Shown one piece after another: positions 1-10,600 of a stretch of 64,000 nt of DNA. The translations under genes were made by a program, and so were the position numbers. Origin of the DNA: an uncultured Paracoccus sp. GTDB lineage: Bacteria > Pseudomonadota > Alphaproteobacteria > Rhodobacterales > Rhodobacteraceae. Under the pieces are notes generated by a model, which searched no databases, was not told the origin of the DNA, and saw only the letters and a list, made by a program, of their open reading frames with translations. Position 1 is the first letter of the stretch. Each line of letters begins with the position of its first letter. Location: positions 228,191 through 292,190 of the forward strand of contig NZ_CANKWH010000004.1 of NCBI RefSeq assembly GCF_947487305.1. Reading direction: 5' to 3'.

Positions 1-663
1 CTCGGTCAGCAGCGCCCGACCGCAATGGGTCAGAAAGGCCTTGGCATCGGCATCTCCGCGACTGAAGCGACGCGCGGCATAGGTGCCGGTTCCGGGTTGG
101 GTTACGATGGCGGTGAAGCCAAGGATCTGGTTGCTGAGCGAGCCATAGGGCAGGTTCAAATCGTCATGGGGCGGCGTTCGCACGCCCGTCCCGTGGCCGT
201 TGATCGCCAGCACCCCGCCAACGGTTAGATTGCCCGGCGCCGGGATATGGGCAAAGCTGAAACCGATGTCGGGGTTCGGGCCGACCCGCGTGGTCTCGAG
301 CGCGGTCATCAGGTCCAGCATGGTGCAGCCGGTCTGAACAGTGACCTGTGCGGGACTGCCGGCCGAGCCGGGGCTGATCGACAGGACCTTGTTCAGGTTG
401 GTCCGCAGATCGACCAGCATGACATTGTCGGTCGCCTCGCCCTCGGTCACGGTCAGCGGTGACCAGCCATGGGCGACCCCGCGTGCCCGAACGGTAAATT
501 TTGCCTGCGCCGCCCAGTTGCAGACGGCGACGACATCGGCCTCGGTCGCGGGGGTGCAAGTCCAGACATTCGGGACCGAGATCATCTGGGCCCAGTTCTC
601 GTAGGTCTGGAGGGACACCGGAACATTCGCGGGAAAGCCCGCAGGCGCGCTGGTCGTGGCCAT
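1..663 (-). CDS. FAD-linked oxidase, type II cholesterol oxidase-like (partial, 3' end outside window)
   Basis: This open frame covers 221 codons without a stop and runs off the left edge. It resembles the FAD-binding half of vanillyl-alcohol-oxidase-type flavoenzymes, and most closely recalls the covalent-FAD cholesterol oxidase of Brevibacterium (BCO2). The motif RARGVAHGWSPLTV has a His (residue 65) where BCO2 links FAD covalently. The stretches LTVGGVLAINGHGTG and LPYGSLSNQ match the same family. No signal peptide is visible. The ATG at 663 follows AAGGA with 8 nt spacing. It lies 90 bp downstream of a small gene on the same strand, so the two are probably co-transcribed. The substrate is not known; sterol or another alcohol is inference, because the substrate domain is outside the window. 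Confidence 0.75.
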   Translation of the reverse strand, partial: MATTSAPAGFPANVPVSLQTYENWAQMISVPNVWTCTPATEADVVAVCNWAAQAKFTVRARGVAHGWSPLTVTEGEATDNVMLVDLRTNLNKVLSISPGSAGSPAQVTVQTGCTMLDLMTALETTRVGPNPDIGFSFAHIPAPGNLTVGGVLAINGHGTGVRTPPHDDLNLPYGSLSNQILGFTAIVTQPGTGTYAARRFSRGDADAKAFLTHCGRALLTE

Positions 664-696
664 GGCAATGATCCTTGTTGCGGGTTGGCGATCGAT

Positions 697-732
697 CTGC
701 CGGCACGGCGACATGCCATGTCGGCCCGGCAG
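697..732 (-). promoter_or_regulatory. intercistronic hairpin
   Basis: A strong imperfect inverted repeat sits between the small gene and the FAD oxidase. The outer arms CTGCCGG (697-703) and CCGGCAG (726-732) pair. After a small internal loop the inner arms CGACATG (709-715) and CATGTCG (717-723) pair around one base. There is no T-run, so it looks like an mRNA processing or stability element rather than a terminator. The function is inferred. Confidence 0.4.
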
Positions 733-753
733 ACCGGTTGTCGCATCCGGAGG

Positions 754-1080
754 CTATTGCACCGAGACGAGGACCAGGTCGTTGTTCAACGTCGTTCCGC
801 TGATGGCGTAATTGGCCGTGACCGTGCTGCTGGAGTCATAGTAGAAGATCTGGTTTGCGGTATTGTCGCTACCCCAGACGACAAAGGCATAAAGCGAAAC
901 CAGCGCCCCATCCGGCACGCCCGACTGGTCGGGTGACCGGCACTCGGTCTGCAGCACGGGATAGCCGGCCGTCCCGTCGGTATGGACCTTGTTGCCTTTC
1001 TCGTCCCAGAAGACGAACTGCAGTTTCACGACGAAACCGCCATCATTTTTCAAGCAGAAATTTCCGACTTTCTGTACCAT
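754..1080 (-). CDS. small protein of unknown function upstream of FAD oxidase
   Basis: This 108-residue protein is not recognised. It has no signal peptide or membrane segment. It is rich in Val, Tyr, Asp, Ser and Thr with alternating hydrophobic residues (for example KLQFVFWDEKGNKVHTDG and ALVSLYAFVVWGS), which suggests a compact beta-sheet fold. Only two Cys are present. The start ATG has an excellent ribosome site, GGAGG with 9 nt spacing, so it is very probably translated. It is transcribed towards the FAD oxidase 90 bp downstream and is likely the first gene of that operon. Its base composition is less GC-rich than the core genes nearby. Confidence 0.65.
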   Translation of the reverse strand: MVQKVGNFCLKNDGGFVVKLQFVFWDEKGNKVHTDGTAGYPVLQTECRSPDQSGVPDGALVSLYAFVVWGSDNTANQIFYYDSSSTVTANYAISGTTLNNDLVLVSVQ

Positions 1081-1256
1081 TTTCTATTTCCTCCGATTGA
1101 TGAATGATATGAGAAACCGGATGCCAAGCGCGTGGTGGCACCAGGTCGTGGGTTGTTGCGGTCCTTGCGTGCTGGCGCGGATAAAATGCCATATCACTCG
1201 GTCTATCGAACCGGTCGGCCTGCGCTGAAATGGTGAAGTAACCCCAAGTTGTATGG

Positions 1257-1276
1257 TGTGATCGAGAGAGATCACA
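1257..1276. promoter_or_regulatory. inverted repeat TGTGATC-N6-GATCACA
   Basis: Perfect 7-bp arms (1257-1263 and 1270-1276) flank GAGAGA, with TTTT following on the plus strand. It lies about 180 bp upstream of the small gene at 1080. It looks like CRP/FNR-type half sites but with wider spacing (TGTGA-N10-TCACA), so it may be an operator for another regulator or a weak hairpin. Confidence 0.3.
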
Positions 1277-1630
1277 TTTTGGAGCGTTTTATGAAATTAT
1301 CCTGAGCCTACTGTGCCATTAAGGCGCCAATAAGTTGAGTGGCTAGATTTTTGATTGAATTCTTGCGAGTTGTCAAGATTCGTCTAAAGGTGCGAACCAT
1401 TTAGTTTGTCAATGATAAATAATAATATTTATTTCCGTTGCGAATGCGTGTCTTCGCGGAAAGCCAGTTCCAGCGAGAAACACGAGGTTCTTCGCAAGCA
1501 GCTTCCTGCAAGCCGCGCCGTCGGAACCCGAAGGGTGAAAACCGCTAACCGGGGGCTAATTGATTCTCAGAGGATAGGCTCAAGGCGGGATCGAGACCTG
1601 GGAAACGCGTGATCCAATCCAACGCCCACG

Positions 1631-1658
1631 AAAAAGGCCGCCCCTCGGGGCGGCCTTT
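1631..1658 (-). terminator. rho-independent terminator of groESL
   Basis: A GC-rich hairpin (arms 1633-1644 and 1647-1658, AAAGGCCGCCCC and its complement) is followed on the minus strand by a T-run. It lies about 27 bp after the groEL stop. Confidence 0.85.
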
Positions 1659-1684
1659 CCGTTCTGCCAGAGGGCAGGGGGTGA

Positions 1685-3370
<1,686 letters not shown>

Positions 3371-3390
3371 TCAGGGATCGGATCGGCAGA

Positions 3391-3678
3391 TCAGCCGATG
3401 ATGCCCATGATGTCGCTTTCCTTCATGATCAGCAGCTCTTCGCCATCCAGCGTGACCTCGGTGCCCGACCATTTGCCGAACAGGATGCGGTCGCCGGCCT
3501 TGACGGCGGGTGCGATCAGTTCGCCCGAATCCTTGCGGGCGCCTTCGCCGACGGCGACGACTTCGCCTTCAGCGGGTTTTTCTTTCGCGCTGTCGGGGAT
3601 GATCAGGCCGCCCTTGGTTTTCTCGTCCGACTGGACGCGCTTGACCAGAACGCGGTCGTGCAGCGGTTTGAATGCCAT
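3391..3678 (-). CDS. groES: co-chaperonin GroES
   Basis: This 95-residue protein is the heptameric lid of the GroEL chamber. It starts [14 protein letters not shown] and has the expected mobile loop and C-terminal [13 protein letters not shown] chose the ATG at 3678 because AGGAG sits at the correct distance upstream. The in-frame GTG three codons earlier overlaps that ribosome site and is unlikely to be used. A promoter and CIRCE operator lie immediately upstream. Confidence 0.98.
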   Translation of the reverse strand: MAFKPLHDRVLVKRVQSDEKTKGGLIIPDSAKEKPAEGEVVAVGEGARKDSGELIAPAVKAGDRILFGKWSGTEVTLDGEELLIMKESDIMGIIG

Positions 3679-3716
3679 AATGAACACTCCTGTGTTTCAG
3701 GTTGCAGTGCCGGTTG

Positions 3717-3743
3717 TTGGCACTCACCTGATGCGAGTGCCAA
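3717..3743. promoter_or_regulatory. CIRCE operator (HrcA binding site)
   Basis: TTGGCACTC (3717-3725), nine bases and GAGTGCCAA (3735-3743) form a perfect inverted repeat. It matches the CIRCE layout (TTAGCACTC-N9-GAGTGCTAA) with one symmetric change per arm. It lies just downstream of the predicted start of transcription of groESL, where bound HrcA would block transcription. Confidence 0.95.
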
Positions 3744-3751
3744 TGGCGGAT

Positions 3752-3780
3752 GATCTAGGGCCGTGGCTCCGACCTGTCAA
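3752..3780 (-). promoter_or_regulatory. sigma-70-type promoter of groESL
   Basis: On the minus strand a perfect -35 TTGACA (3775-3780) is separated by 17 bp from -10 TAGATC (3752-3757). The start of transcription would be near 3745, at the edge of the CIRCE repeat. No sigma-32-like motif is obvious. Confidence 0.8.
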
Positions 3781-3907
3781 CGGGCGGGTCCGAAAATATC
3801 CGACGCGGCTCTCGGTTGTCAGGACTTTACCCATTCCGCCGCCCGCACTGGCCTGTCACGGCGCGCTATGCAATCCTCGCCGCCGAAATGACCGACCGGA
3901 GTTGCCC

Positions 3908-4927
3908 ATGCCCCGCCTTGCCGCCCTGCTGACCCTTGCCCTTCTGGCCGCGCCCCTGCCGGCGCTGGCGCAGGATTGCGTGGGTCGGAACCTGATCGCG
4001 GATATGCCTGCAGATACCCGTGCGCTGCTGAACCAGGCGGTGGCGGGCGTGCCCTATCATCGCGGTCTCCTGTGGCGGGCGACCAAGGGCCAACAGCGCA
4101 TCACCATGGTCGGCACCTATCACTTCCAGGACCCGCGACACGCGGCGATGATGGAACGGATGGAACCCGATCTGGCCGATTCCGCGCTGCTGATGGTCGA
4201 GGCTGGCCCCGAAGAAGAAGCCCAGCTGTCGCAAGCGCTGACCCGCGATCCCTCGCTGACGGTGACGACCGACGGCCCGACCCTGCCCGAGCGGCTGACC
4301 CCCGAGGAATGGAAGGTGCTGTCCGAGGCGATGGCCGAGCGCGGCACGCCCGCCGTCATCACCGCCAAGCTGCGCCCTTGGTATGTGTCGATGATGCTGG
4401 GCATCTCGCCCTGCATGCTGAAGGGTATCGCCAAGGATGGCGAGGTGCAGGGGCTGGATCACCTGCTGGTGGCGCGGGCCGAGGCGCTGGACCTGCCGGT
4501 CCGCGCGCTCGAGCCTTGGGATACCGTCTTCACCCTCTTCGCCGATCTGACCCCGGACGAGGAAGAGGACATGATCCGCGCCACCCTGCCGGCGGCGGGC
4601 TATGCCGATGACTATGCCGTCACCATGACCGATGCCTATTTCGGCGCCGATGTCTGGACCATCTGGGAATTCGGCCGCTTCGATGCCTATGACAAGTCGG
4701 GCCTCAGCCGGGCCGAGGTCGATGCGCAGATGCGCCTTGCCAAAAGAAAGCTGATGGATGACCGCAATGCCAGCTGGATCGCGCCGCTGACCAAGGCGGC
4801 CGCCGAGGCGGCAGCGAAGGGCAAGGGCGTCGTCGCGGGCTTTGGCGCGTTGCATCTGCCGGGCGAGCAGGGGGTGCTGCGGCTTCTGGAAAAGGACGGC
4901 TGGACCGTCGAGCGGCTGGACGGATGA
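3908..4927 (+). CDS. TraB/GumN family protein, exported
   Basis: The 339-residue protein begins with a signal peptide (MPRLAALLTLALLAAPLPALA, cut likely before QDC). It matches the TraB/GumN family, with an early motif ITMVGTYHF and a C-terminal GVVAGFGALHLPGEQG containing the conserved GxxHL element. Biochemical function in bacteria is uncertain; a periplasmic metal-dependent hydrolase role has been proposed for the fold. The ATG at 3908 was chosen because it opens the signal peptide; the much longer frame upstream is antisense to groES and groEL. The gene overlaps the next by 4 bp (ATGA), which indicates coupled translation. Confidence 0.85.
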   Translation: MPRLAALLTLALLAAPLPALAQDCVGRNLIADMPADTRALLNQAVAGVPYHRGLLWRATKGQQRITMVGTYHFQDPRHAAMMERMEPDLADSALLMVEAGPEEEAQLSQALTRDPSLTVTTDGPTLPERLTPEEWKVLSEAMAERGTPAVITAKLRPWYVSMMLGISPCMLKGIAKDGEVQGLDHLLVARAEALDLPVRALEPWDTVFTLFADLTPDEEEDMIRATLPAAGYADDYAVTMTDAYFGADVWTIWEFGRFDAYDKSGLSRAEVDAQMRLAKRKLMDDRNASWIAPLTKAAAEAAAKGKGVVAGFGALHLPGEQGVLRLLEKDGWTVERLDG

Positions 4928-5619
4928 GCGGGGCGGTGAAGCCCCGGCTGCACGTGCTGCGCGCGACATGGCGGCGGCATACGCGCATCATCCTTGCCGC
5001 CGCGCTTGGTCTGCTCGCCGCGCTGATCGTGCCGCTGGATCTGGGCAGCCGGGCGCTGGTCGGGGCGGACCTGTTCTTCTTGACCTACCTGGTGATGACC
5101 TCGCGGGTGATCCGGCACCTGACGCCCGAGGACCTGCGCCGCCATCATGGCGAGGATACCGACGAGGGCGCGCGACTGATCCTGCTGCTGGCCTTTGCCG
5201 GCGTGGCGGTCAGCCTGCTGGCGGTGCTGGGCGCGCTCTTGGGCCATGGCGCGCAGGGCCCATGGCTGCCGGTGCTGGCGGTGGCCTCGGTGCCGCTTGG
5301 CTGGGCCACGCTGCACACGGTCATGGCCTTCCACTATGCCGGGCTCTACTACGCCACCAGCGGCGACGGGCGCGATGCTGGCGGCCTCGGCTTTGCCAGC
5401 CGCAAGGGGGATAGCGACACGGATCCCGGTGTCTGGGAGTTCCTTTATTTCAGCCTGACCCTTGGCATGTGCGGCCAGACATCGGACGTGACGGTCGAGA
5501 CCAGCGACCTGCGCCGGATCGTGGCACTGCATTCGGTTCTGTCCTATTTCTACAACACGGTGATCCTCGCACTGGCGGTCAATGCCGCGCTGGCCATCGG
5601 CGGTGCGGGCGGCAGCTAG
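4924..5619 (+). CDS. DUF1345 family membrane protein
   Basis: The 231-residue integral membrane protein has about five hydrophobic segments. The motif LFFLTYLVMTSRVI and the soluble stretch IRHLTPEDLRRHHGEDTDEG fit DUF1345 proteins, as does the conserved FYFSLTLGM-like region (FLYFSLTLGMCGQTSDV). The function of the family is unknown. It is translationally coupled to the upstream TraB/GumN gene by an ATGA overlap. The next gene converges on it, with 11 bp between stops. Confidence 0.85.
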   Translation: MSGAVKPRLHVLRATWRRHTRIILAAALGLLAALIVPLDLGSRALVGADLFFLTYLVMTSRVIRHLTPEDLRRHHGEDTDEGARLILLLAFAGVAVSLLAVLGALLGHGAQGPWLPVLAVASVPLGWATLHTVMAFHYAGLYYATSGDGRDAGGLGFASRKGDSDTDPGVWEFLYFSLTLGMCGQTSDVTVETSDLRRIVALHSVLSYFYNTVILALAVNAALAIGGAGGS

Positions 5620-5630
5620 CACCCGACGGC

Positions 5631-7604
5631 TCAGTCCTGACGCGCATCCTCGGTCACCGGTCGCACCTTGCGACCGCCGGGGCGTGAGGGCATCTTCAGC
5701 CCGTGCTCGGGGTCCTCGTCGGCCCCCTCGTCATCGGCATCGATCGGCGCCGCCGAGGGGCCATGGGCGAACCGCTCCATCAGCGCGTTTTCCAGCACCT
5801 TGTTCAGATCCTGCGAGCGCTGAACGTAATCGGCATTCTGGTCCAGCGGCAGGTCGGGCTTCCAGACCTCGGCCAGTTCGCGCAAGTTGGCCCGGTCGAG
5901 CTTGTAGAAGATCTTCTCCAGCTCGGCCGCCTCATATTCCGACAGGCCTGCGTTTTCAAGCACATAGCGCCCGACCCTCAGGCTGGAGTCGAACAGTTCG
6001 CGGACGATGTGATCGGCCCCGGCGGCGTAGAGCTGGTAGACCACCACCCGGTCGCGCGCGCGGGCGATGATGACCAGATCGGGCCGCTTCTCGCGGGCAT
6101 AGCGGACGAGCTTGATGTTCGAGGCCGGGTCGTCCAGCGCGGCCACAAGGATCTGCGCCTTCTCCAGCCCGGCGGCGGCGAGGATCTCGGGCCGGGTCGG
6201 ATCGCCGAAATAGCCCTTGAAGCCAAAGCTGCGCATCAGTTGGATCAGCTTCAGGTCATGGTCCAGCACCGTGGTCTGGAAGCCGGACATGGTGACCAGC
6301 CGGTTCACCACCTGCCCGAAGCGCCCGACGCCCGCGATGATGATCGGCTGCTGCTCGTCGATCTCGTCGGGGTCGTGATGCTCCGCGCCGTCGCCAAGCC
6401 GCTTGGCCACCTGATCGTAAAGGATGAACAGCAATGGCGTCGCCAGCATCGACAGCGCGATGACCAGCAGGAAACCCTGCGCCATGCTGCGCGTCAGGAT
6501 CGCCAGCGAGGCGGCATAGGAAATCAGGACAAAGCCGAATTCCCCGGCCTGCGCCAGCGACAGGGTGAACAGCGAGCGGTCGCGGTCGGCCATGCCGGCC
6601 TGCCGGGCGATCAGGTACAGCACCCCGGCCTTGGCGGCGATCAGCAGCGCCGTGGCCGAGAGGATTGGGACCGGAGTGGCGGCCAGCATGTCGAAATTCA
6701 TCCCCGCGCCGACGGTGATGAAGAAGAGGCCCAGCAGCAGACCCTTGAAGGGTTCGATCTGGCTTTCCAGCTCGTGCCGGAATTCCGAACCGGCCAGCAT
6801 CACCCCGGCGAGGAAGGTGCCGAGCGCCGGCGAGAGGCCGACGAGGATCATCATCGAGGCGATGCCCACCACGATCAGCAGGGCAAAGGCCGTGTCCATT
6901 TCGCGCAGGCGGGCAGAATGGACATAGCGGAAGACCGGCCGGATCAGATATTGCCCGATCACGATCACCCCGGCCACGGCGGCCAGTGTCGTCAGCGCCG
7001 CGGCCCAGCCCGGCAGGCTGGCCATGATCGCCTGCGCGACGAATTCCTCGCCCCCGGCTCCGCCATTCTCGGCCGGGTGGCTGGCGCTGCGCTGGAAGGC
7101 CAGCAGCGGCATCAGCGCCAGCATCGGGATGACGGCGATATCCTGCGTCAGCAGCACAGCAAAGGCCGAACGCCCGCCGCCGGTCTGCATCAGGCTTTTC
7201 TCGGACAGGGTCTGCAGCACGATCGCGGTCGAGCTGAGCGACAGGATCATGCCGAGGACCAGCGAGACCTGCCAGCTTTGCCCGGCCAGCATGGCGACGG
7301 CAAAGATCAGCGCGATGGTGCCAAGGATCTGCGCACCGCCAAGACCCATCAGCTTGCGCCGCATGTTCCACAGGTTGCGCGGTTCAAGCTCCAGCCCGAT
7401 GAGGAACAGCATCATCACCACGCCGAATTCGGCGATATGCTGCAGTTCCGACATCTCGCTGCCGGCCAGCCCCAGAACCGGGCCGATCAGGATGCCGGCA
7501 ATCAGGTAGCCCAGCACCGACCCCAGCCCCAACCGCGCCGAGAGCGGCACGGCAATGACCATTGTAACAAGAAAAATCGTTGAAAGTAGAAGGAAATTTT
7601 CCAT
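5631..7604 (-). CDS. CPA2 family monovalent cation:proton antiporter with RCK domain (KefB/KefC-like)
   Basis: The 657-residue protein has an N-terminal antiporter domain of about 12 membrane segments (residues 1 to about 390), including SALGTFLAG-like and GEFGFVLISY elements typical of Kef and YbaL proteins. A cytoplasmic RCK/TrkA-N domain follows with the nucleotide motif IIIAGVGRFGQVVNRL near residue 415. It probably exchanges K+ or Na+ for H+ across the inner membrane. The start codon shares one base with the stop of the upstream 1017-residue gene (TAATG), so the two are translationally coupled. The acidic and basic C-terminal tail is low complexity. Confidence 0.9.
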   Translation of the reverse strand: MENFLLLSTIFLVTMVIAVPLSARLGLGSVLGYLIAGILIGPVLGLAGSEMSELQHIAEFGVVMMLFLIGLELEPRNLWNMRRKLMGLGGAQILGTIALIFAVAMLAGQSWQVSLVLGMILSLSSTAIVLQTLSEKSLMQTGGGRSAFAVLLTQDIAVIPMLALMPLLAFQRSASHPAENGGAGGEEFVAQAIMASLPGWAAALTTLAAVAGVIVIGQYLIRPVFRYVHSARLREMDTAFALLIVVGIASMMILVGLSPALGTFLAGVMLAGSEFRHELESQIEPFKGLLLGLFFITVGAGMNFDMLAATPVPILSATALLIAAKAGVLYLIARQAGMADRDRSLFTLSLAQAGEFGFVLISYAASLAILTRSMAQGFLLVIALSMLATPLLFILYDQVAKRLGDGAEHHDPDEIDEQQPIIIAGVGRFGQVVNRLVTMSGFQTTVLDHDLKLIQLMRSFGFKGYFGDPTRPEILAAAGLEKAQILVAALDDPASNIKLVRYAREKRPDLVIIARARDRVVVYQLYAAGADHIVRELFDSSLRVGRYVLENAGLSEYEAAELEKIFYKLDRANLRELAEVWKPDLPLDQNADYVQRSQDLNKVLENALMERFAHGPSAAPIDADDEGADEDPEHGLKMPSRPGGRKVRPVTEDARQD

Positions 7605-10600
7605 TAACGACCGTCGAGCACCGCCAGATCGCTGCTGCGCCCGCCCTTGACATAGGTGACGCGGCTATTGCCGATCGCGGTGATCGTGCCGCCATTGATG
7701 CGGTCGCCAAGACGCAGGGTGATGACCCGGCCATTCGACAGCCTGACCAGCGCCCGGCTGCCCTTGCCGGCGCCGATCGTGCCGATGATCTGGGTGCGGT
7801 TGATGGTGATGCCGTCCTTGACCGTGGCATTGGCGGCGACCCCTGCGGCAGTGGTGCCGCGCGGGACATTGGTGGCGACCTCGGGCTCGTTCTCGGCCTC
7901 GGGCGGGGTATAGGCCTGGTTCCTTTGCGCGGCGGCGCGGGCCTCGGCCTCGGCCTGCGCGCGGGCGCGGGCTTCGGCGGCGGCACGGGCCTGCGCCTCG
8001 GCCCGGGCATCGGCTGCCGCGCGGTCGCGGGCGCGTGCCTCGGCCTGGGCCTGCAACTGGGCATCCTCGCGGCGCTGCGCCTCGATCGCGGCGGCCTCAT
8101 TGGCGCTTGGTTGCTGCGGCGTCGGGATCGGCGCGGCGGCGACCGCCGTTGCGGCGGCGGCGGCAGGCGCGACCAGCGCCACCACCCCGCGATTGCCGCT
8201 ACGGCGCGGCGGCAGCGGCGACGAGGAAAGGGCGGTTAGCGCCCTGGCGCCGGGGGCGAGAGGACCCGAGGCGACGGCGGCGGCGATGGCCTTGTCGACC
8301 GCCGCGCCCGAGACACTGCTGCCACCCGCGCGGGCCGACAGCGAACCGGGCCGATGCGAAGGACGGGCCGAACGCGAAAGACCGCCGGTCGCTTTGGGCG
8401 AGCCGGCGGTGCGCTGCGGTTCAGATTGTGGCTTCTGCGCCGGTGGCGGCGATTCCCCCATCGCCGCCGCCACCGCATTGTTCACCGCCTTTTGCGTGCC
8501 GGCGCGCACATCGACCGGGCGCCGCACGGGCCGGGCATCTGCCAGCCGGATCACCGCATCACGCTCGGCCTTGCTCAGGCTGTCATTGCCGGCCTGCGCG
8601 GTGCGCAGGTTCTTCAGGATATCCTCGTAGTACCGGATTTCGTCGGGGGTCAGCGCCGCCTGCCGGGGTTTCTCGGCGTCGCGCGGCAGAAGGTTCATCG
8701 ATTGCCGATCGGGGCGCGAGCGCGGTCGGGTCGAGCGCTGCAAGGCGTCGGTCGGGCGCTGCGCCGCAGGTGCCGGGGCGGCTGCCGGCTGCGCGACGGG
8801 TTCGCTCCTGGTGCGTCGGGTCGAGGACGGACGCGAGGGCGGACGGATCGCCGTCACCCGCGACGGCGCGGCTTGCGTGCGCTCGGCAAAGGGTCGGGGA
8901 TTGGCGGGGACCACCGGGGTTGCGTCGTTCGCTTCCGGCGCGGCGGAACGGCGCGGCGGCGCGGCGGGCCGGGTCGAGCGGGTCAGGGCCAACGTGCGCA
9001 AGGGTGCGGGCTGGGTCGCACGCGGGGCCGGAGCAGCGGCTTTGGGCACCGCAGCTTTCCGGGCCGCAGCCTTGGGGGCAGGGGCCGCAGCCACCGGCGC
9101 CGGGCCGGACGTGTGCGTGGGCGTGTGCGTAGCTGCCGGGACCTGGGCCACGGGGGCTTCGGCAACGGCCTCGGCCTCGGCCTCGGGTTCCGCTGCGGGT
9201 TCAGCCTGCGCCTCGGTCAATGCGGCCCGCACGGCGCTTTCGCGCGCGGCCAGCGCCTCGTCAGTGGCAGCTTCCGTCTCGGGAGCGGCAGCGGCCTCGT
9301 TCACCGGCGCCGGGGATTCGACGGGCAGCACGGCGGCGGTGGCCGGCTCTGCCTCGGCGACCGGAGCGGTCACGGGGTCGGTTGCCGCGAGTTCCGCATC
9401 CGTCGGCACATCCGGTTCCTCGGCCATCTCGGCCTCGTCCACCGGCTCGGTCGTATCCTCGACCAGCGCCTCGTCCGAGACCGGCGCTGCGGCGGGTTCC
9501 GCGACTTCTGTGGCCGGGGCGGACGCGGCGATCTGATCGGCTGCGGGCGTCTCGGTCTTGCCGCCGAAGAACAGCAGCACCACGACCAGCGCCAGCATCA
9601 GCAGGCCCATCATCACCGTAAACGTGCTGGGCGCGCGGCTGTTCATCGCACGCGCCGCGCCGATCAGCGAAGCCATCGCGCCGGACGTGGCCGGCTCGGT
9701 CTCCTCGACCGCACGCCGGCTGCGGGCCTCGGCGGCGCGGCTGTGGAAGGCCTGCGCCCGGGGCGGCATGGTCTTGCCGGGGGTGGCCGGTTCGACCTGC
9801 GGGGCAAGGTGACGGATCACCTGGGCGTCAGTCTCGGCGGCCTCGGCTTCGAGCGTCTCAACCGGGGTCTCGGCGGGCAGCGCCGGACCAACCCGCAGGT
9901 TCCGGGGCGCGGGGCTGGCCGTTGCACCGCGTTCCGCCGCCACCGAAAACTCCGACATGATCGGACGCTTGGGCTTCGGAGCTGCGGTCACGGCCGGCTC
10001 GGCGGGATAGGCATGGGCGATCACCCGCGAGACGACCGGATCGGCCGAGGCCACCTTCGCCGGCGTCTCTGCCATGCCGGCAATGCTGGCCGAGGTGACG
10101 CCGGCGCGGCGCAGATCGGGTTCGGTGACAGTGCTGCGGCGGGTCAGGTCGCGGACTGTGGCCGAGGGGCCGAAATCGGGCTGGCCGGGAAAGCGGTCGT
10201 CACCCGGGCGGGCGATGAAGCCGGTCGGGCGGAACCCCTGGCTCAGCGCGAATTGCTCGGCCTCTTCCAGCGTGCGGCGGGCGACGGCGGCGATGCGCAG
10301 GCTGTCGGCCTGGTCCTCGCCTGCGGGCGCAAAGGCAAAGGCCAGATCGGCAACTTCATAGGGGGTCAGCCCCTCCAGCGCGCGGGCCACTGCCAGCGCC
10401 GGTTCCGGACCGGGCGGGACGGTCAACGTGGTGTAGAGGATCTGGTCATCGGGAATGACCAGCAGCGTATCGGGGCCGCCGGCCTGATCGGCCTCGGTCC
10501 CGTCCCGCTCGCGCAGGCTGCCCAGTTGCTGACTCAGATCGCCACGGGTGAAGCGCACGGACCCCAGCCGTCGCCAGCCCTCGGGGTCGCGCTTTTCCAG

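Larger units (their letters stand above)
1081..1684. other. AT-rich intergenic region between accessory pair and groEL
   Basis: About 600 bp has no credible gene. Bases 1300-1440 are strongly AT-rich compared with the flanks. It holds a 7-bp inverted repeat at 1257-1276 and the groESL terminator at 1631-1658. A perfect TTGACA on the minus strand (1371-1376) could be the -35 of the small gene at 1080, but the -10 partner (AAAAAT around 1347-1352) is poor. A 68-codon frame at 1406-1612 has no ribosome site and no recognisable features. Confidence 0.5.

Noticed and set aside
1257..1276. CRP/FNR binding site
   Set aside because: The TGTGA and TCACA halves are 10 bp apart instead of 6, so it does not fit a normal CRP site. 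It is kept only as an inverted repeat.
1406..1612. 68-codon frame in the AT-rich gap
   Set aside because: No ribosome site, no family features, and a mixed basic composition.
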